A stretch of DNA of 10,180 bases from Pigoraptor vietnamica (taxonomy: Eukaryota > Opisthokonta > Filasterea), in the NCBI GenBank assembly GCA_943704525.1, contig CALSCQ010002149.1, positions 1 to 10,180 on the forward strand, read 5' to 3'. Every line of letters begins with the position of its first letter. The first letter of the stretch is position 1. Shown here piece by piece: positions 7,443 through 10,180 of the stretch. Made by a program: the position numbers and the translations under genes. Below the pieces are notes generated by a model. That model saw only the letters and a program-made list of their open reading frames with translations. It was not told where the DNA came from and ran no database searches.

Positions 7443-7854
7443 GGCCAACACTGTGAAACTGATGTCATGGAAGCGGCGGTCAAGGGGGTGCATCAAGGGA
7501 GTGCGCGCCCTGCTCACGATTCACCCGCGCCGTATTTTATGTGAAGCGTGTTAATTCATCGCAGCGCTGCGTTTGCGCGTTTTGCCTTCGTCGCGTGCGT
7601 TGCGTTCCGTGCATCAGCGAGCTGTCGTTTGCGTAAAGGGAGAATTTATTGACGGCAGTGTCCAGAGTACGTAGAAGTCTGTAGCAGCGGCACGAATTAG
7701 TGCGTCAAGCAAAATGCCCCGCCCCCCCCACAACAATTATCGTCTTCAAACCCCGTCCTAATCTGTCGCTATGTCATTCGACTCTGCTCAATCTTCTGCT
7801 GAATCTTCGCAGACTTGCGCAACACATGCACAGCGTCACAACACTTCATTGGTC
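7443..7854. other. Convergent 3'-end region
   Basis: Two genes point at each other here with 412 nt between their stop codons. It should hold the 3' UTR of the RIIa/RS gene (no canonical AATAAA seen on the plus strand) and the 3' UTR of the UQCC1-like gene ending at the AATAAA on the minus strand. Small frames here lack any recognisable content. Confidence 0.6.
7645..7650 (-). terminator. Polyadenylation signal AATAAA of the UQCC1-like gene
   Basis: The minus strand reads GTCAATAAATTC. It lies about 205 nt beyond the UQCC1-like stop codon, a usual 3' UTR length, and is the only canonical hexamer on that strand between the two convergent genes. Confidence 0.55.
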
Positions 7855-8472
7855 TCACGATGCGCCAGAACTTTTTGCGTCCTGCGCGTCGAAGACGGGC
7901 CCAAACGGCACTCGACCGAGGAGGACGTACTTGTACTCAATGTCATCCATGCGCTTGATTTCGCGTCGCACGTAGCGCGTGAGGAGCTCAATGTCGGCCG
8001 GCTTTCCCGTCATGCGAAACAGGTTGCTGTGGAGGGAAGGTAAGCGTCAATGGATTTGCTGTGTGCGTGTGCGCGTCCTTATGAGATAGCGGTGGGTTGT
8101 CGCGACGGGCGCGAAGTCACGGTATGCTGGGTATGATGTGTTTAAGTGTAGGCTGTGTGTGCGTGTGTGTGCGTGCGGGCGTGCGCGTCAGCGCGTTTGG
8201 GAATAGAAAGAAGGTCGACTGTGAAAAGATTCTCACCGCCACAGCGCGCTCGCAAGGACAGTGTCGTCCGAGATGAGTCCCTCGTCAAAAGAGACGACAA
8301 ATCCGAGGAAATTGGAATTGAATTCGCGCAGAGTGTCCACAACGACAGTCCCCGACGACACCTGCACGTGAGAAAGGGGGAATCTGAGTAGTTGTTCACG
8401 GCACTGACACATTATCGAGAAGCGCACACGCACACGCACACGCACACGCACACGCACACGCACACGCACACA

Positions 8473-8508
<36 letters not shown>

Positions 8509-9801
8509 ACTATCCACGCACCCCCGTCATTCGCATGCGGTGCTCCACGTCCTCAAAGAACATAATGTAGAGGGCGTGGCGCGTGGAGCGCGACTCGTCC
8601 CCCTCGGCTTTGAGCCGCAGGAGATAGAGATAGACATGCAGCGCAGTCACAATGAACCACGATTGGTACGTGTCGGGCAGGTTGCACGCTGCGTGTGGGG
8701 ACGGCGATGTGAGAATGCGCTCAAGGCAGCACTCTTTCGGCACGCACGCGTACCCGCAACCGCGCTGAGACAAACAACAACAGTCTTTTCACAACAACAG
8801 CCTTAGGCAGACACGCACGCACACACACACACACACGCACACACATTGAGACAAACGCGGTGGCAGACACAAGGATACACACGGCTTCCAATCGCAGATG
8901 AGCACAGCCTTTTCACACACCCTTGTAGAACTCCTCCTTGCGCGCCTGGTTGAGGCACGTGGTGTACATGAGGCGCGAGTGGTATAGTTCAAATTTGGGC
9001 TTGAAAATGGACTGCAGTGAGAACACAAGTGCGTCAGTTAATTATGCGATCGTGCGCTAGCGGGCCTGTTGGCAGAAGGCTGAACACTGGTAGTACACAC
9101 CCGCGAGTAGACGCACGTGTGCAAACGCTCCTATATAGACGCATATTACAGCACACAACATACATGTAGACTCGCACACACGCACAAAACACACACCCAC
9201 ACAAACGCAGAACGCGCAACACGCACCCTCAGCTTTCGCAGCACCCAGCGCTGATACGCCGGCAGCCCACGCCACTCGTATTCGTCCTCGTCAGGGTGCG
9301 ACGCAGGCAAGTGTCCAGGCGGAAAATTGTGCTACACGTGACATCAACGCACAATAAGACATTCGGCGCCGCTGCAACCGACACATGCAATAAAATAACA
9401 TTTTCAAACATATACAATGCTCACGCATGTGCGTTAAACTGACAGGGCCAACTTACACCAGAGGCCATACATGCAACCCGTAAAGATGAGACACTCAGAG
9501 AGAGGCAACACCCACGCACCTCGTCGTTCGCGGCGCTCTTCTCCGCACCCGGCGCGGCCGGAGCGGTCTTTTTTGCGTCCACAGCCTTCGTGGACGCCGT
9601 TCGCACAACTGAAGGCGTCCCTTTCAGCGAGATCGTCGCTATTGGCCTCAGGGCGACTGTGGGTCTGTGCATGGGTAGGGCGGATGTGTGGAGGCGCACA
9701 CGGCCCGCCAGCAACGAATTCGGTCGAAGAGCGCGCAGTGACGACACGGACGAGGGCACAGCGGGCACATGGCGAAGGGTTCGCCACAATGCGGCCGCCA
9801 T
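7855..9801 (-). CDS. UQCC1: Ubiquinol-cytochrome c reductase assembly chaperone (CBP3/UQCC1)
   Basis: Exons on the minus strand: 9801-9520, 9331-9227, 9011-8921, 8688-8522, 8361-8237, 8026-7855, joined to 313 residues (human UQCC1 is about 300). The ATG at 9801 has A at -3 and G at +4. Residues 1-74 lack acidic residues and are rich in Arg, Ala, Ser and Leu, with an RLHTS cleavage-like motif: a mitochondrial presequence. Residues about 160-265 carry the Ubiq_cyt_C_chap family signature, with SWFIVTALHVYL, RLKAEG, FFEDVE, FDEGLISDD and LASALWRNLF, then the typical ELLTRYVRREI tail. The family binds the mitoribosome and newly made cytochrome b with CBP6/UQCC2 and starts complex III assembly at the inner membrane. 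Donors are GTGCGT, GTGCGT, GTGTGT, GTGCGT and GTGAGA; phases 0,0,1,0,2 all fit. The family call is strong; the exact exon 2 start (weak acceptor TAG at 9332) is slightly less certain. Confidence 0.9.
8422..8508. repeat. (CACACG)n/(CA)n microsatellite in UQCC1 intron 4
   Basis: Seven or so CACACG hexamers from 8425 grade into pure CA runs with an internal CGCGCG. On the sense (minus) strand this is a GTGTGC tract a few nucleotides downstream of the 5' splice site at 8521. It is wholly alternating purine-pyrimidine. Confidence 0.95.
8811..8844. repeat. CA/CG microsatellite in UQCC1 intron 3
   Basis: ACACGCACGC followed by CA repeats; on the sense strand it reads as a TG tract in the middle of the 232-nt intron. 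Confidence 0.9.
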
Positions 9802-10180
9802 TGTGTGCCAATGCGAGTGCCAAGGGACGACGCGCTGTGTGAGACGATCGACGACTCAAACGGCGGAGGGTGAATTCCGCGCAGGATTGCCGCAATAACA
9901 GCGCGCCCACAAGTGCCTGCGCTATCTGTGAGTGAGTTTTGCACTCCACTCCACACACACACACCACGCGCATGCGCACTCGCCACACGCCGGCTAAACG
10001 CAGCTGAGGGTACCAGAACGAGCCGACTGACTTGCCGGCTGCACGTGTGCGCCGACCGAGAACTCGGAAAATAGTTGTTACTGATGTGTAACGCATGGGT
10101 AACGCGAGGTTTCAGAGTGCGCATCGACATCCACTGCTTTTTTTTTTTGCCCTCCTCTCCTCCCTCGCCCTCCCCCCTCC
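9802..10180. other. Upstream region of the UQCC1-like gene
   Basis: No further gene is supported. It should contain the UQCC1-like leader and promoter on the minus strand, without an obvious TATA box. A CA run sits near 9954-9963. The right end is a T11 run (10138-10148) followed by an almost pure pyrimidine stretch to 10180, which is G-rich on the other strand. A long minus-strand frame starting near 10096 is a shadow in another frame. Confidence 0.5.

Noticed and set aside
9389-9394. AATAAA on the plus strand
   Set aside because: It lies antisense inside intron 1 of the UQCC1-like gene and no plus-strand gene precedes it.
9434-10096. 220-codon minus-strand frame overlapping UQCC1 exon 1
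   Set aside because: Different frame from the presequence-coding exon; no domain, and its path runs through the intron after the GTGCGT donor at 9519.

Overview
The window looks like nuclear DNA of a GC-rich, intron-dense unicellular eukaryote. Introns are short (about 120-245 nt), most donors read GTGNGT, coding sequence is strongly G/C at third positions, and TG/CA microsatellites fill most introns and spacers. A gene for a mitochondrial complex III assembly factor (UQCC1/CBP3) confirms a eukaryote with a respiring mitochondrion. A choanoflagellate or another flagellated holozoan would fit (RIIa-domain protein, X-box-like and CArG-like promoter elements), but the sequence does not settle the taxon.

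Layout: 1-104 is a pure (TG)52 microsatellite. 243-634 (+) holds a degenerate reading frame whose three frames together show all eight ordered ligands of a MYND zinc finger, probably a decayed gene. 1745-1137 (-) is a single-exon gene for a secreted proline-rich protein with a 25-residue tandem repeat and its own TATA-like box near 1890. 1894-2794 is the spacer shared by two divergent genes, carrying two X-box-like (RFX) sites and a perfect CArG box.

2795-7442 (+) is a ten-exon gene, reconstructed here from splice phases, for a 1003-residue protein: an N-terminal RIIa/DPY30-like dimerisation-docking domain, a helical CxxC-containing middle, and long Arg/Ser-, acidic- and His-rich disordered stretches. 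Its first intron is of the GC-AG type and splits the docking domain. An 81-nt phase-symmetric exon (6503-6583) has no ORF of its own that would reveal it. 9801-7855 (-) is a six-exon UQCC1/CBP3-like gene of 313 residues, convergent with the previous gene and ending at an AATAAA at 7650-7645.

The genes do not form a pathway: one acts in mitochondrial complex III assembly, one is secreted or extracellular, and one is probably a cAMP/PKA- or flagellum-associated scaffold. The most notable points are the RIIa-RS fusion with X-box-like upstream sites, the GC-AG intron, the MYND relic and the 75-bp coding minisatellite.
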